Below the pieces are notes generated by a model. It saw nothing but the letters and a program-made list of their open reading frames with translations, searched no databases and was not told the origin of the DNA. DNA of 64,000 nucleotides from Mesoterricola sediminis (GTDB taxonomy: Bacteria > Acidobacteriota > Holophagae > Holophagales > Holophagaceae), in the NCBI RefSeq assembly GCF_030295425.1, contig NZ_AP027081.1:2234965-2298964 (forward strand). Reading direction: 5' to 3'. Numbering within the stretch: position 1 is the first letter of the stretch; each line of letters starts with the position of its first letter. Positions 28,520 through 37,904 of this stretch are shown here, piece after piece. The position numbers were made by a program, and so were the translations under genes.

Positions 28520-30214
28520 ATGGTGCGTCTCACGGTCGCCGTCCCCAACATGCACCGTAGCAGCCTCGAGGCCGCTCTGGGCCACGATGTGCGAAAAGTC
28601 CTGGAATGGACCGCCGAGGGGCCCGCGGACGTGGTGCTGGGGATGCCGGGGGAGGGCCTCCTGGCCCACTGCCCGGCCTGGCCGGGCCTGGAGGGGGCCG
28701 CGGCCCTGGTGCGCGTGGGGTACGAGCGGCTCCAGGACCGCCTGGACATGGCGCGCCTCCACGACGTGGGCAAGGCCCTGGCCTCGGAGCAGGACCTGGA
28801 CCGGCTCCTGGATCTCATCCTCACCCACGGCCGCAACCTCCTCATGGCCGAGGCCGGTTCCATCTACCTGGTGGTGGACCGCACGGACCTGCTCTTCGCC
28901 CACACCCAGAACGCCCGGGTGGACCTGCCCTACACCCGGTTCCAGATGCCCATCACGGGCACGTCCATGGCGGGCTTCGCGGCCCTGACGGGGGAGACCC
29001 TGGTCCTGCCCGACGTGTACGCCATCCCCGAGGCGGCCCCCTACCGCTTCAACGACAGCTACGACCGGCAGGCCGGTTACCGCACCCGGTCCATGCTCGT
29101 GGTGCCCATCCAGGACACCCAGGGCGAGGTGCTGGGGGTGCTCCAGTTCATCAACCGCCTGGCGGGGGAGGAGGATCCCCGGCCCGTCCCCTTCCATCCG
29201 GCGGACGTGCACCTGGCCCAGAGCCTGGCCGGCCAGGCCGGCGTCGCCATCAAGAACGCCCACCTCCGCCGGGACATCGAGCACCTGTTCGAGCGGTTCG
29301 TGGACGCCTCGGTCAAGGCCATCGAGCAGCGGGACCCGGTGACCCGGGGCCACTCGGGCCGGGTGGCCGAGTTGACGGTGGGTCTGGCCCTGGCCCTGAA
29401 CCGCGCGGACCGGGGCCCCTTCCGGGAGGTGCACTTCACGGACCGGCAGCTGCGGGAGCTCCGCTACGCCAGCCTGCTCCACGATTTCGGCAAGGTGGGG
29501 GTGCGGGAACAGGTGCTGGTCAAGTCCAAGAAGCTGGGCCCGGACCGGCTGGAGCTCCTCCTCCAGCGCCTGCGCCAGCGCCAGCAGGAGGAGGTCCTGG
29601 CCGCCCTGCGGGCGGACTGGGCCGCCGGGCGCCCCTTCGACCCGGCCCACTGGGAGGGCGTGGAGGCCCGGCACCGGGCCGAGGCCGAGTCCCTCATCTC
29701 CCTCCTGCTGCGCAGCAACGAGCCCACCGTGCTCACCGAGGACCTGGCCGAGGGGCTGGGCCGGCTGGACGAGCTGGCCTACACGGCCTGGGACGGCCTG
29801 CGGGCGCCCCTCCTGGAGCCGGGGGACAGGGCCAGCCTGACCATCCGGCGGGGCAGCCTGTCCCAGGCGGAGCGCCTGGAGATCGAGAGCCACGTGACCC
29901 ACACCTACGCCTTCCTCAGCACCATCCCCTGGACCCCGGACCTGGCCGCGGTGCCGGACATCGCCTACGCCCACCACGAGCGCCTCAACGGGCAGGGCTA
30001 CCCCCGGGGCCTGACGGCGGAGGCCATCCCCCTGCAGAGCCGGGCCATGGCCATCGCGGACATCTTCGACGCCCTCACGGCCCAGGACCGGCCCTACAAG
30101 GCCGCCCTCCCCCTGGAGCGGAGCCTGGACATCCTCCGGCAGGACGCGGCCGGGGGTCACGTGGACCCGGACCTCCTGGACCTGTTCGTGGAGGCGCGGG
30201 TCTACGCCCGATAG
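28520..30214 (+). CDS. GAF / HD-GYP domain phosphodiesterase
   Basis: A 564-residue cytoplasmic protein: a unique N-terminal part (1-85), a GAF sensor domain (about 95-250; RNLLMAEAGSIYLV, MLVVPIQDTQGEVLGVLQF) and an HD-GYP domain with LLHDFGKVG and HHERLNGQGYPRGL. HD-GYP enzymes hydrolyse cyclic di-GMP. About 140 residues separate the HD and GYP motifs, more than usual, with a charged helical insertion. The ligand of the GAF domain is unknown. It precedes fabZ by 47 bp and may share its transcript. Confidence 0.9.
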   Translation: MVRLTVAVPNMHRSSLEAALGHDVRKVLEWTAEGPADVVLGMPGEGLLAHCPAWPGLEGAAALVRVGYERLQDRLDMARLHDVGKALASEQDLDRLLDLILTHGRNLLMAEAGSIYLVVDRTDLLFAHTQNARVDLPYTRFQMPITGTSMAGFAALTGETLVLPDVYAIPEAAPYRFNDSYDRQAGYRTRSMLVVPIQDTQGEVLGVLQFINRLAGEEDPRPVPFHPADVHLAQSLAGQAGVAIKNAHLRRDIEHLFERFVDASVKAIEQRDPVTRGHSGRVAELTVGLALALNRADRGPFREVHFTDRQLRELRYASLLHDFGKVGVREQVLVKSKKLGPDRLELLLQRLRQRQQEEVLAALRADWAAGRPFDPAHWEGVEARHRAEAESLISLLLRSNEPTVLTEDLAEGLGRLDELAYTAWDGLRAPLLEPGDRASLTIRRGSLSQAERLEIESHVTHTYAFLSTIPWTPDLAAVPDIAYAHHERLNGQGYPRGLTAEAIPLQSRAMAIADIFDALTAQDRPYKAALPLERSLDILRQDAAGGHVDPDLLDLFVEARVYAR

Positions 30215-30261
30215 GTGCGCGGGGCGGGGGGCCTGTGCCAGAATGGAAGGCTGGAGTGACC

Positions 30262-30741
30262 ATGTCTGAAACACCGGAACGCAAGCCCAGGACCCTGGAC
30301 GTCCTCGCCATCCAGGACCTGCTGCCCCACCGCTACCCCATCCTGCTGGTCGACCGGATCCTCGATTACGAGCCCGGCGCGTGGATCCGCGGCGTCAAGA
30401 ACATCACCATGGGCGAGCTGATCTTCCAGGGGCACTTCCCCAAGAATCCGGTCTTCCCCGGCGTGCTGATCGTGGAGGCCATGGCCCAGACGGGCGGCTG
30501 CCTCGTCCTCACCACGGTGCCCAACCGCCATGACAAGCTCATTTATTTCATGGCCATCGATAACGTCAAGTTCCGCAAACCCGTCGTCCCCGGCGACCAG
30601 ATGATCATGGACGTCAAGGTCATGACCCTCAAAGGCAAGATCGCCAAGCTGAGGGGCGAGGCCTTCGTGGACGGCCAGAAGGTCGCCGAAGCCGAATTCA
30701 TGTCCATGCTGGTGGACGCCCCCCAGAGCGAGGCCCAATGA
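30262..30741 (+). CDS. fabZ: 3-hydroxyacyl-ACP dehydratase FabZ
   Basis: A 159-residue hot-dog-fold dehydratase of fatty acid elongation. The catalytic His and Glu lie in LPHRYPILLVDRI, GHFPKNPVFPGVLIVEAMAQ. The start MSETPERK lies 47 bp after the HD-GYP gene, with a GGAGTGACC site. It overlaps lpxA by 4 bp, the classic arrangement that ties acyl-chain supply to lipid A synthesis. Confidence 0.96.
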   Translation: MSETPERKPRTLDVLAIQDLLPHRYPILLVDRILDYEPGAWIRGVKNITMGELIFQGHFPKNPVFPGVLIVEAMAQTGGCLVLTTVPNRHDKLIYFMAIDNVKFRKPVVPGDQMIMDVKVMTLKGKIAKLRGEAFVDGQKVAEAEFMSMLVDAPQSEAQ

Positions 30742-31523
30742 CCGCCCAGATCCATCCCTCCTCCGTCATCAGCCCCGATGCCGTCATCGCCGACGGCGTG
30801 GTCGTCGGGCCCTTCTGCGTCATCGAGGGGAACGCCAGGATCGGCGCCCGCACCCAGCTGCGCAGCCACGTCGTCATCGGCCCCCACACCGAGATCGGCG
30901 AGGACAACGACATCTACCCCCACTGCACGCTGGGCATGGGCCCCCAGGACCTGAAGTTCAAGGGCGCCCCCACCCGCCTCGTCATCGGCGACCGCAACGT
31001 CTTCCGCGAAGGCTGCACCCTGCACCGGGGCACCGAGGGCGGCGGCGGGCTCACCACGGTGGGCAGCGACAACTTCATCATGACGGGCTCCCACGTGGCC
31101 CACGACTGCCACGTGGGCAACAACAACATCTTCGCCAACTGCGCCACCCTCGCCGGCCACGTCGAGGTGGGCAACGGCTGCAACGTCGGCGCCTTCTCCG
31201 CCGTGCACCAGTTCTGCCGCGTCGGCAACCACGCCTTCATGGGCGGGTTCACCGTCGCGACCCTGGACGTCCTGCCCTTCATGAAGACCGCCGGCGCCCG
31301 CGACACCAAGAGCTACGGCGTCAACGTCATCGGCCTGCGCCGCAAGGGCTTCAAGGAGGAGACCGTGGAAGGCCTCGTCAAGGCCCACCGCATCCTCTTC
31401 CACAGCGGGCTCCTGCGCGAGGAGGCCGTCGCCCGCGCCGAGTCCGAGCTGGGCCACATCGCCGAGGTGAAGGAGCTGCTGGACTTCATGCGTTCCTCCA
31501 AGCGGGGCATCCATCGTGGCTGA
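30738..31523 (+). CDS. lpxA: UDP-N-acetylglucosamine acyltransferase
   Basis: A 261-residue left-handed beta-helix enzyme with hexapeptide repeats throughout (IADGVVVGPFCVIEGNARIG). It adds the first 3-hydroxyacyl chain to UDP-GlcNAc, starting lipid A. The catalytic His is in GSHVAHDCHVGNNN, and the C-terminal helical part (YGVNVIGLRRKGF) is typical. The start overlaps the fabZ stop (ATGA), and the end overlaps era by 8 bp. Confidence 0.96.
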   Translation: MTAQIHPSSVISPDAVIADGVVVGPFCVIEGNARIGARTQLRSHVVIGPHTEIGEDNDIYPHCTLGMGPQDLKFKGAPTRLVIGDRNVFREGCTLHRGTEGGGGLTTVGSDNFIMTGSHVAHDCHVGNNNIFANCATLAGHVEVGNGCNVGAFSAVHQFCRVGNHAFMGGFTVATLDVLPFMKTAGARDTKSYGVNVIGLRRKGFKEETVEGLVKAHRILFHSGLLREEAVARAESELGHIAEVKELLDFMRSSKRGIHRG

Positions 31524-32445
31524 GGCCCGGGGCGCCCAGGCCGGGCGATACGCCACCGTGGCCCTGGTGGGCCTGCCCAACTCGGGCAAGTCCACCCTGC
31601 TCAACACCCTGGTGGGGGAGAAGCTGGCCGCGGTCAGCCAGACCCCCCAGACCACCCGGGGACGCATCACGGGGGTCGTCAACCGCGGCCCCGTCCAGCT
31701 GGCCTTCCTGGACACCCCGGGCGTCCACCAGGCCCGCCACGCCCTCAACCAGCGCATGCTCCACCACGTGGACATCGCGCTGGCGGAGGCGGACCTGATC
31801 CTGTGGGTCGTGGACGCCGACGGCTTCCTCGGCCCCGGGGAGCGGGACCTGGCCAAGCGCCTGAAGGAAGCCCGCCAGCCGGTCTACCTCATCCTGAACA
31901 AGCTGGACCTCGTCTCCAAGGGCCGGCTCCTGGAGAAGATCGCCGCCTACAAGGACCTCCTGGCCTTCCGGGAGATCGTGCCCGTGGGCGCCAAGCTGGC
32001 CCAGAACCTGGATCCCCTGTGGTCGATCCTGGAGCGCGACGCCCCGGAGGGCCCCTGGGCCTTCGAGGACGACACCTTCACCGACCAGACCGAGCGGAGC
32101 ATGGCCGCCGAGTTCATCCGGGAGAAGATCCTCCGCAAGACCCGGGAGGAAGTGCCCCACGGCGTCGCGGTGGTCATCCGCGCCTGGACCGAGGCCGGCG
32201 AGGAGGCCTATCCCGAGGACGGCCCCGAGGGCGGCACCTGCATCGAGGCCGAGGTCCTCGTGGAGCGCGCCGGCCACCGGAAGATCCTCCTCGGTTCGCA
32301 GGGCGCCATGATCAGCGACATCCGCACGAGCGCCCAGCGCGAGCTGCGCAAGCTCCTCCAGCGCCCCGTGCGCCTCGAGCTGCGCATCAAGGTCGAAGAG
32401 GACTGGCGCGACCGCCCGGACCAGCTCGACAAGCTGGAACTCTGA
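31516..32445 (+). CDS. era: GTPase Era
   Basis: A 309-residue GTPase of 30S subunit assembly. G1 is GLPNSGKST, G3 is DTPGVHQ, G4 is NKLD; the C-terminal KH domain contains ILLGSQGAMISDI and ends LRIKVEEDWRD. The GTG start lies inside the end of lpxA, so translation is probably coupled. Confidence 0.96.
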   Translation: MAEARGAQAGRYATVALVGLPNSGKSTLLNTLVGEKLAAVSQTPQTTRGRITGVVNRGPVQLAFLDTPGVHQARHALNQRMLHHVDIALAEADLILWVVDADGFLGPGERDLAKRLKEARQPVYLILNKLDLVSKGRLLEKIAAYKDLLAFREIVPVGAKLAQNLDPLWSILERDAPEGPWAFEDDTFTDQTERSMAAEFIREKILRKTREEVPHGVAVVIRAWTEAGEEAYPEDGPEGGTCIEAEVLVERAGHRKILLGSQGAMISDIRTSAQRELRKLLQRPVRLELRIKVEEDWRDRPDQLDKLEL

Positions 32446-32510
32446 GCCGGACGCGGGGGCGCGGCGCTTCCCGCTGGTAGGATGAAGGGCATACGACCCT
32501 TGGAGTCCCC

Positions 32511-34529
32511 ATGCGAAGCCTGCGTTCCCTCGTTCCCGGCCTGATCCTGCTGCTGGCCGCGGCCCCGGCCCCGGCGGCCGCCCCCGGCGTGGACCCGGCC
32601 CTCATGGACCGGGGGGTGAAGCCCTGGGCGGACTTCTACCGCTACGCCAACGGGGCCTTCGACAAGGAGCCCATTCCGGCGGACCGCGCCTCCTGCGGCG
32701 TCAACCTGGAGATCGACACCCGGAACCGGGCCATCCTCAAGGAGATCCTGGAAGCGGCGGTCCAGGACACGAAGGCCGCCGCCGGCACCCCCACGGGGCG
32801 CATCGGCGCCTTCTACCGGAGCGGCATGGACCAGGCGGCCATCGAGAAGGCCGGCCTCGTCCCCCTGCGGCCCCTCCTGGCGGCCATCCAGGGGGTGGAC
32901 GGCCCGCGCCGGCTGGCCGAGGTCCTGGGCCGCCTCCACGCCCAGGGCGTCGGGGCCGGGTTCTTCTTCACGGTGGGCCAGGACGAGAAGGCGAGCCGGG
33001 AGCACCTGCCCATCCTCGGCCAGGGCGGCCTGGGTCTGCCCGAGCGCGAGTTCTACTTCCGGGACGACGAGGTGACCCGCGGCCAGCGGAAGGCCTACGT
33101 GGCCCACATCGCCCGCATGCTTGAGCTGGCGGGCATCTCCCCCAAGGCCGCCCCCGGCCAGGCCGAACGCATCCTCGCCCTGGAGACGCGCCTGGCCAAG
33201 GCCAGCCGGAAGCTGGCCGACCTGCGGGATCCCGAGGCCAACTACCACAAGCTCACCCGCGCCCAGCTCGCCGCCCAGGCCCCGGGCTTCCCCTGGGCCG
33301 CCTACTTCGCCGCCGTGGATCTGCCCGCCGCCCAGGCGACCCTCGATGTGTGCCAACCGGACTTCTTCAAGGGCTTCGCGGCCCTGGCGCGCCGGGCGCC
33401 CGCCTCGGATTGGCGGGCCTACCTGACCTTCCACCTCCTCAGCGCCACGGCCCCCTACCTGCCGAAGGCCTTCGAGGCGGAGGACTTCGCCTTCTACGGC
33501 AAGACCCTCACCGGCAGCCGCGAGCTCCGGCCCCGCTGGGAGCGGGTGCTGGCCGTGGTGGACCGGGGCATCGGGGAGGACCTGGGCCGCGTGTACGTGC
33601 AGCGGGCCTTCCCCCCGGAGGCCAAGGCCAAGGTCCAGGAGATCGTCCGTTTCCACGTGGAGGCCCTGCGGGCCTCCATCCGCCGCGCGACCTGGATGGG
33701 GGAGGCCACGAAGGCCCAGGCCCTCAAGAAGCTGGACGCCCTCAACCCCAAGGTGGGCTACCCCGACGTGTGGCGGGACTACAGCGCCATGGCGCTGAAG
33801 GACCAGCCCTACGTCCTGAACGTCCAGGCCGCCAAGGCCTTCGAGTTCCGCCGGCTGATGGCGAAGCTGGGCCGCCCCGTGGACCGGAACGAATGGGCCA
33901 TGACCCCCCAGACCAACAACGCCTACTACAACCCCTCCCTCAACGAGATCGTCCTGCCCGCCGGGATCCTCCAGCCCCCCTTCTTCGACCTGAAGGCGGA
34001 CGAGGCCAGCAACTACGGCCTCCTCAGCTCCACCATCGGCCACGAGCTGATGCACGGCCTCGACGACCAGGGCAGCCAGTACGACGCGGAGGGGAACATG
34101 CGCGACTGGTGGACCCCCGAGGACCGCAAGGCCTACACGGCCCAGACCGAGGCCGTCGTGCGCCAGTACGCGGCCTATGAGCCCTTCCCGGGCGTGCACA
34201 TCGATGGCCGCCAGACCCTGGGCGAGAACCTGGCCGACATCGGCGGCCTCAAGATCGCCTTCGACGCCTGGAAGCTGGCGACCGCTGGCCGGCCCCAGCC
34301 CGTCCAGGCGGGGCTGACGGCTGAGCAGCGGTTCTTCGTGGGCTTCGCCCAGAGCTGGCGCACCAATGTCCGTCCCGAGATGGAACGCACCATCGTCCAG
34401 TCCGACGTCCATTGCCCCGAGCGCTGGCGGGTGAAGGGCTCCGTGGCGGCCCTTCCGGCCTTCCACGCCGCCTTCGGCACCCCCGCGGAGGCCCGGTCCG
34501 CCACGGACGCCCAGTTCACCCTCTGGTAG
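32511..34529 (+). CDS. M13 family (neprilysin-like) zinc metallopeptidase
   Basis: A 672-residue secreted endopeptidase with signal peptide (SLVPGLILLLAAAPAPAAA). The zinc site is HELMH (His511, His515) with Glu572 and Asp576 in ENLADIGG; the substrate-side motifs NAYYNPSLNEIVLPAGILQP are typical of M13. M13 enzymes cleave short peptides outside the cytoplasm. It joins the S9 and papain-like enzymes in an apparent peptide-degrading set. Confidence 0.93.
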   Translation: MRSLRSLVPGLILLLAAAPAPAAAPGVDPALMDRGVKPWADFYRYANGAFDKEPIPADRASCGVNLEIDTRNRAILKEILEAAVQDTKAAAGTPTGRIGAFYRSGMDQAAIEKAGLVPLRPLLAAIQGVDGPRRLAEVLGRLHAQGVGAGFFFTVGQDEKASREHLPILGQGGLGLPEREFYFRDDEVTRGQRKAYVAHIARMLELAGISPKAAPGQAERILALETRLAKASRKLADLRDPEANYHKLTRAQLAAQAPGFPWAAYFAAVDLPAAQATLDVCQPDFFKGFAALARRAPASDWRAYLTFHLLSATAPYLPKAFEAEDFAFYGKTLTGSRELRPRWERVLAVVDRGIGEDLGRVYVQRAFPPEAKAKVQEIVRFHVEALRASIRRATWMGEATKAQALKKLDALNPKVGYPDVWRDYSAMALKDQPYVLNVQAAKAFEFRRLMAKLGRPVDRNEWAMTPQTNNAYYNPSLNEIVLPAGILQPPFFDLKADEASNYGLLSSTIGHELMHGLDDQGSQYDAEGNMRDWWTPEDRKAYTAQTEAVVRQYAAYEPFPGVHIDGRQTLGENLADIGGLKIAFDAWKLATAGRPQPVQAGLTAEQRFFVGFAQSWRTNVRPEMERTIVQSDVHCPERWRVKGSVAALPAFHAAFGTPAEARSATDAQFTLW

Positions 34530-34560
34530 GGGCCAGCGCACCCGAGGTATCGATCGCACC

Positions 34561-35178
34561 ATGTCCACCCCTGAAAGCTCCGGAGGGTTCCCGGTCCTCG
34601 GTCCCGCCGCCGGCCTCGTCCTCCTGACGGGAGGGCGGGGGCGCCGGATGGGGGCGGCCAAGCATGAGCTCCCCCATCCGGGCGGTCGCTCCTGGGGCGG
34701 CCACGGGGTGGCGGTCTTCCGGACCGTCTTCCCCGAAGGCCCCCTCCGCATCCTCGGCGAGCCCCTGCCGGACCACCCCGGCCTGCCCCGGGTGGCCGAT
34801 CCGCGCCAGGGGCCGGCGGCCGCGCTCCGGGCCTGGGCGGCCCAGGAGGGCGGGACCCCCCGCCGGTGGTGGGTGGCCCCCTGCGACCAGGTGCGCTGGA
34901 CCCCGGCGGCCCTGGCGGCCTGGTACCGGGCCGCCGAAGCCGCGGACCCCGACGGCGCGGCCTGGGTGGTGGCCGGCCCCGCGCAGGGGCCCGCCCAATG
35001 GCTGGGCGGCTTCCTGGGCCAGGCCCTGCTGCCGGCCCTGGCCCGGAGCACGGCCTCCAGCCTCCACGCCCTGGCGGCGGACCTGGCCTGCATCCGGCTC
35101 GACTGGCCGGGGCCCTGGTGGGAGGACGTGGACACGCCCGAGGCCCGCCGCAGCTGGGAGGCGGAGCCCCGGTCCTGA
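34561..35178 (+). CDS. MobA-like nucleotidyltransferase
   Basis: A 205-residue protein with the nucleotidyltransferase signature in LVLLTGGRGRRMGAAKHEL, close to the GG-x-S-x-RMG-x-DK motif of molybdenum cofactor guanylyltransferase, and a VAPCDQVRW metal-site loop. The normal Asp before the Lys is Ala, and no other molybdopterin genes are nearby. Related enzymes act on sugars or other cofactors, so the substrate is not certain. Confidence 0.65.
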   Translation: MSTPESSGGFPVLGPAAGLVLLTGGRGRRMGAAKHELPHPGGRSWGGHGVAVFRTVFPEGPLRILGEPLPDHPGLPRVADPRQGPAAALRAWAAQEGGTPRRWWVAPCDQVRWTPAALAAWYRAAEAADPDGAAWVVAGPAQGPAQWLGGFLGQALLPALARSTASSLHALAADLACIRLDWPGPWWEDVDTPEARRSWEAEPRS

Positions 35179-35322
35179 GCCTTCCGGGGCCTGGCCTGCG
35201 CCAGCGTCCCTTTTCCGAGCTTTATCGGGCGGGCGAAACCCGTGCATGGCCCCGGCTCCGGGGCGCCCTATATTTCCCTCCATGTCCCCGGCGGCGAACG
35301 CCTGGACTACGGAAGGGATGCC

Positions 35323-35826
35323 ATGGCCACGAAAGCGCCCAAACGCACCAAGGACGACCTGAAACGCGCCAAGCAGAACGCGCTCGACCTCCTGAAGGAG
35401 GATCACCAGAAAGTCCAGAAAATGTTCACAGCCTTCTCCCGGCTCAAGGAGAAGGGCGACCCCATCGACAAGGAGAACCTCGTGGAGGAGACCTGCCTCG
35501 AGCTCCTCGTCCACGCGGACCTGGAGGAGCAGGTCTTCTACCCCGCCGTGCGGAAGGCCATCCACGACCCGGAGCTGATGAACGAGGCGAAGGTGGAGCA
35601 CGGGGAGACCCGCGAGCTCATCGCCCAGATCCAGGAGATGGAGGCGGCGGACGAGCTGTACAACGCCAAGGTCACGGTCCTGGGCGAGTACGTCGTCCAC
35701 CACATCCGGGAGGAGGAGGACGCCATGTTCCCCCGCATCCTCCAGTCCCGCCTGGACCTGGACGAACTGGGCGATCGGATGCTCGCGCGCAAGGAGGCCC
35801 TCCTGGCCGAGCGGGAGGCCCAGTGA
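35323..35826 (+). CDS. Hemerythrin domain protein
   Basis: A 167-residue protein. The start [10 protein letters not shown] follows GGAAGGGA and is preferred over an upstream in-frame ATG. The four-helix HHE ligands are present ([42 protein letters not shown]). A lysine-rich N-terminus precedes the domain. It probably binds O2 or buffers iron and oxidants; a second HHE protein lies at 522-1499. The next gene starts 34 bp later. Confidence 0.88.
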   Translation: MATKAPKRTKDDLKRAKQNALDLLKEDHQKVQKMFTAFSRLKEKGDPIDKENLVEETCLELLVHADLEEQVFYPAVRKAIHDPELMNEAKVEHGETRELIAQIQEMEAADELYNAKVTVLGEYVVHHIREEEDAMFPRILQSRLDLDELGDRMLARKEALLAEREAQ

Positions 35827-35860
35827 TCTCGCCGGCCCGCCCCGCCCCCGGGAGGCGCCC

Positions 35861-37021
35861 GTGCGCGCCCTGACCTGGCACGGCACCCGGGACGTGCGGG
35901 TGGACACGGTGCCGGATCCCGTCCTGTCGGCCGCGGACGACATCCTCGTCCAGGTGACCGCCACCGCCATCTGCGGCTCGGACCTCCACCTGTACCGGGG
36001 GAAGCTGCCGGCCCTCCACGAGGGGGACATCCTCGGCCACGAATGCATGGGCCGGGTGGTGGAGGTGGGGCGGGCCGTGCGGGACCTGCGCCCCGGCGAC
36101 CGGGTGGTGGTCCCCTTCGTCATCGCGTGCGGCAGCTGCTTCTTCTGCCAGCGCCAGCTCACCAGCGCCTGCGAGACCACGAACACCGGCCCGGGGTCCC
36201 TCCTGAACCGAAAGGGCGTCCGCCCCGGCGCCGCCCTCTTCGGCTACACCCACCTCTATGGGGGCATTCCCGGCGGGCAGGCCGAGTTCCTGCGGGTGCC
36301 CTGCGCCAACGTGGGCCCCCTCAAGGTGGAGGAGGGTCTCGAGGACGAGCGGGTGCTCTTCCTCAGCGACATCCTGCCCACCGGCTACCAGGCGGTCCTG
36401 GACGCGGGCGTCGGCCCCGAGACCAGCGTCGCCATCTTCGGGGCGGGGCCCGTGGGCCTCATGGCCGCGGCCTGCGCCCGCATGCTGGGCGCGGATCCCC
36501 TCTTCGTCGTGGACCACCATCCCTATCGCCTGGCCTTCGCCCAGGCGGCCTATGGCGCCTACCCCATCCACTTCGACGAGGTGGACCCGGCCGAGGTCAT
36601 CATCGAGCGCACCGGCTTCCGGGGCGCCGACGCGGTCATCGACGCGGTGGGCCTGGAGGCCAAAGGCAGCGCCCTGGAGACCGTCATGACCAACCTCCAC
36701 CTGGAGGGCGGGTCCGGCGCGGCCCTCCGCGCCTGCATCGCCGCGGCCCGGCGGGGCGGCACCCTCAGTGTGCCCGGGGTCTATGCCGGCTTCATCCACG
36801 GATTCACCTTCGGGGATGCCTTCGAAAAGGGCCTCACCCTCAAGATGGGCCAGACGCACGTGCACCGCCTCCTGCCGGCCCTCCTGGCCCACGTGCGGGA
36901 GGGCCGCCTGAAGCCCGAGGCCATCATCACCCACCGGCTGCCCCTGGCCCGGGCCGCCGAAGGCTACCGGATCTTCGACACCCGCGCGGAGGACTGCCGG
37001 AAGGTGGTCCTCCGTCCATGA
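35861..37021 (+). CDS. Zinc-dependent alcohol dehydrogenase
   Basis: A 386-residue medium-chain dehydrogenase with a GTG start behind GGGAGG. Catalytic zinc ligands lie in [11 protein letters not shown] and [12 protein letters not shown]; the structural zinc cysteines are in [15 protein letters not shown]. The NAD fold is at [15 protein letters not shown]. The long loop before the fold and the DAVGLEAKG segment resemble the formaldehyde-dehydrogenase-like branch of the family, so formaldehyde or another small aldehyde or alcohol is possible. Confidence 0.87.
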   Translation: MRALTWHGTRDVRVDTVPDPVLSAADDILVQVTATAICGSDLHLYRGKLPALHEGDILGHECMGRVVEVGRAVRDLRPGDRVVVPFVIACGSCFFCQRQLTSACETTNTGPGSLLNRKGVRPGAALFGYTHLYGGIPGGQAEFLRVPCANVGPLKVEEGLEDERVLFLSDILPTGYQAVLDAGVGPETSVAIFGAGPVGLMAAACARMLGADPLFVVDHHPYRLAFAQAAYGAYPIHFDEVDPAEVIIERTGFRGADAVIDAVGLEAKGSALETVMTNLHLEGGSGAALRACIAAARRGGTLSVPGVYAGFIHGFTFGDAFEKGLTLKMGQTHVHRLLPALLAHVREGRLKPEAIITHRLPLARAAEGYRIFDTRAEDCRKVVLRP

Positions 37022-37286
37022 AGGCGCTTGTTTGCAAGGTTTGACACTGATTTCTTTTTTGAATGAATTCAGCATGCCTTTTCCGCGCCTTGCCATGGGT
37101 TGGATCATTTCATTCGAGCTTCATCCCTAAAAAAACATAGATTCATCATAACCTAGTCGTTTTATTCATGTTCCGCGCCTTGACCCGGCTTGACGCATCC
37201 GGCCTGAACGCTATGTTTCGGTGGGGAGCTGATTCCCCGAACCTAACCCAACGATGGCTTGGTACCAGCCAGGCATGGAGACCGTC
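37022..37286. other. AT-rich intergenic region ahead of the KGG protein gene
   Basis: A 265-bp gap much richer in A+T than its surroundings. It has TTGACA at 37041-37046 with TGAATT 17 bp further on, a possible promoter about 220 bp ahead of the start. No open frame or RNA gene was recognised. Confidence 0.4.
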
Positions 37287-37796
37287 ATGTCCGAAAACAA
37301 AGATAAGCAGGCCCACGCTTCCGACGCCAACCGCGGGGGGAACCGGGGACCCGAGCATATGGCCGAGATCGGCCGCAAGGGCGGGGAAACGGTGAGCCAG
37401 GACCGGGAACACATGTCCGAGATCGGACGCAAGGGGGGCGAAGCCGTCAGCCAGAACCGGGAGCACATGTCCGAGATCGGCAAGAAGGGTGGCGAAACCG
37501 TGAGCCAGGACCGGGAACACATGTCCGAGATCGGCAAGAAGGGCGGCGAGACCGTGAGCCAGGACCGGGAACACATGTCCGAGATCGGCAAGAAGGGCGG
37601 CGAGGCCGTGAGCCAGGACCGGGAGCACATGTCCGAGATCGGCAAGAAGGGCGGCGAGACCGTGAGCCAGGACCGGGAACACATGTCCGAGATCGGCAAG
37701 AAGGGCGGCGAAAGCCGCGGGAGCCAGCAGAGCAGCTCCCACATGGCCGACATCGGCCGCAAGGGGGGCCAGGCCTCCCAGGAAGGCCGCCGCTAG
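37287..37796 (+). CDS. KGG-repeat stress protein with tandem repeats
   Basis: A 169-residue, highly polar protein built from seven near-identical 19-residue units (SQDREHMSEIGKKGGETV type) plus a variant unit at each end. Each unit carries the (R/K)KGG motif of the YciG/KGG family, found in general stress proteins. The units are 57 bp long at DNA level and almost identical, so the number may vary between strains. The start at 37287 follows GGAG. No signal peptide; cytoplasmic and probably disordered, nucleic-acid or membrane binding unproven. Confidence 0.88.
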   Translation: MSENKDKQAHASDANRGGNRGPEHMAEIGRKGGETVSQDREHMSEIGRKGGEAVSQNREHMSEIGKKGGETVSQDREHMSEIGKKGGETVSQDREHMSEIGKKGGEAVSQDREHMSEIGKKGGETVSQDREHMSEIGKKGGESRGSQQSSSHMADIGRKGGQASQEGRR

Positions 37797-37810
37797 GAAC
37801 CACCGGGTCC

Positions 37811-37842
37811 GGGCCGGTGAATGCCCGCGCATTCACCGGCCC
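37811..37842. terminator. Terminator-like hairpin
   Basis: A perfect 13-bp inverted repeat (GGGCCGGTGAATG / CATTCACCGGCCC, loop of 6) 14 bp past the KGG gene stop, between convergent genes. No T-run follows. Confidence 0.6.
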
Positions 37843-37904
37843 GCGGCCCGCGTGGAGGGGGCTTCGCGGGCGGTGGGGTCCGGCCCCGGATCCCGCGCCG
37901 GCCC

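Noticed and set aside
37022-37286. AT-rich gap considered as a tRNA or small RNA site
   Set aside because: No cloverleaf or terminator pattern could be drawn; only a weak promoter-like pair.
37350-37720. Regular 57-bp repeats considered as a CRISPR array
   Set aside because: There are no unique spacers; the repeats are in frame and encode KGG units.
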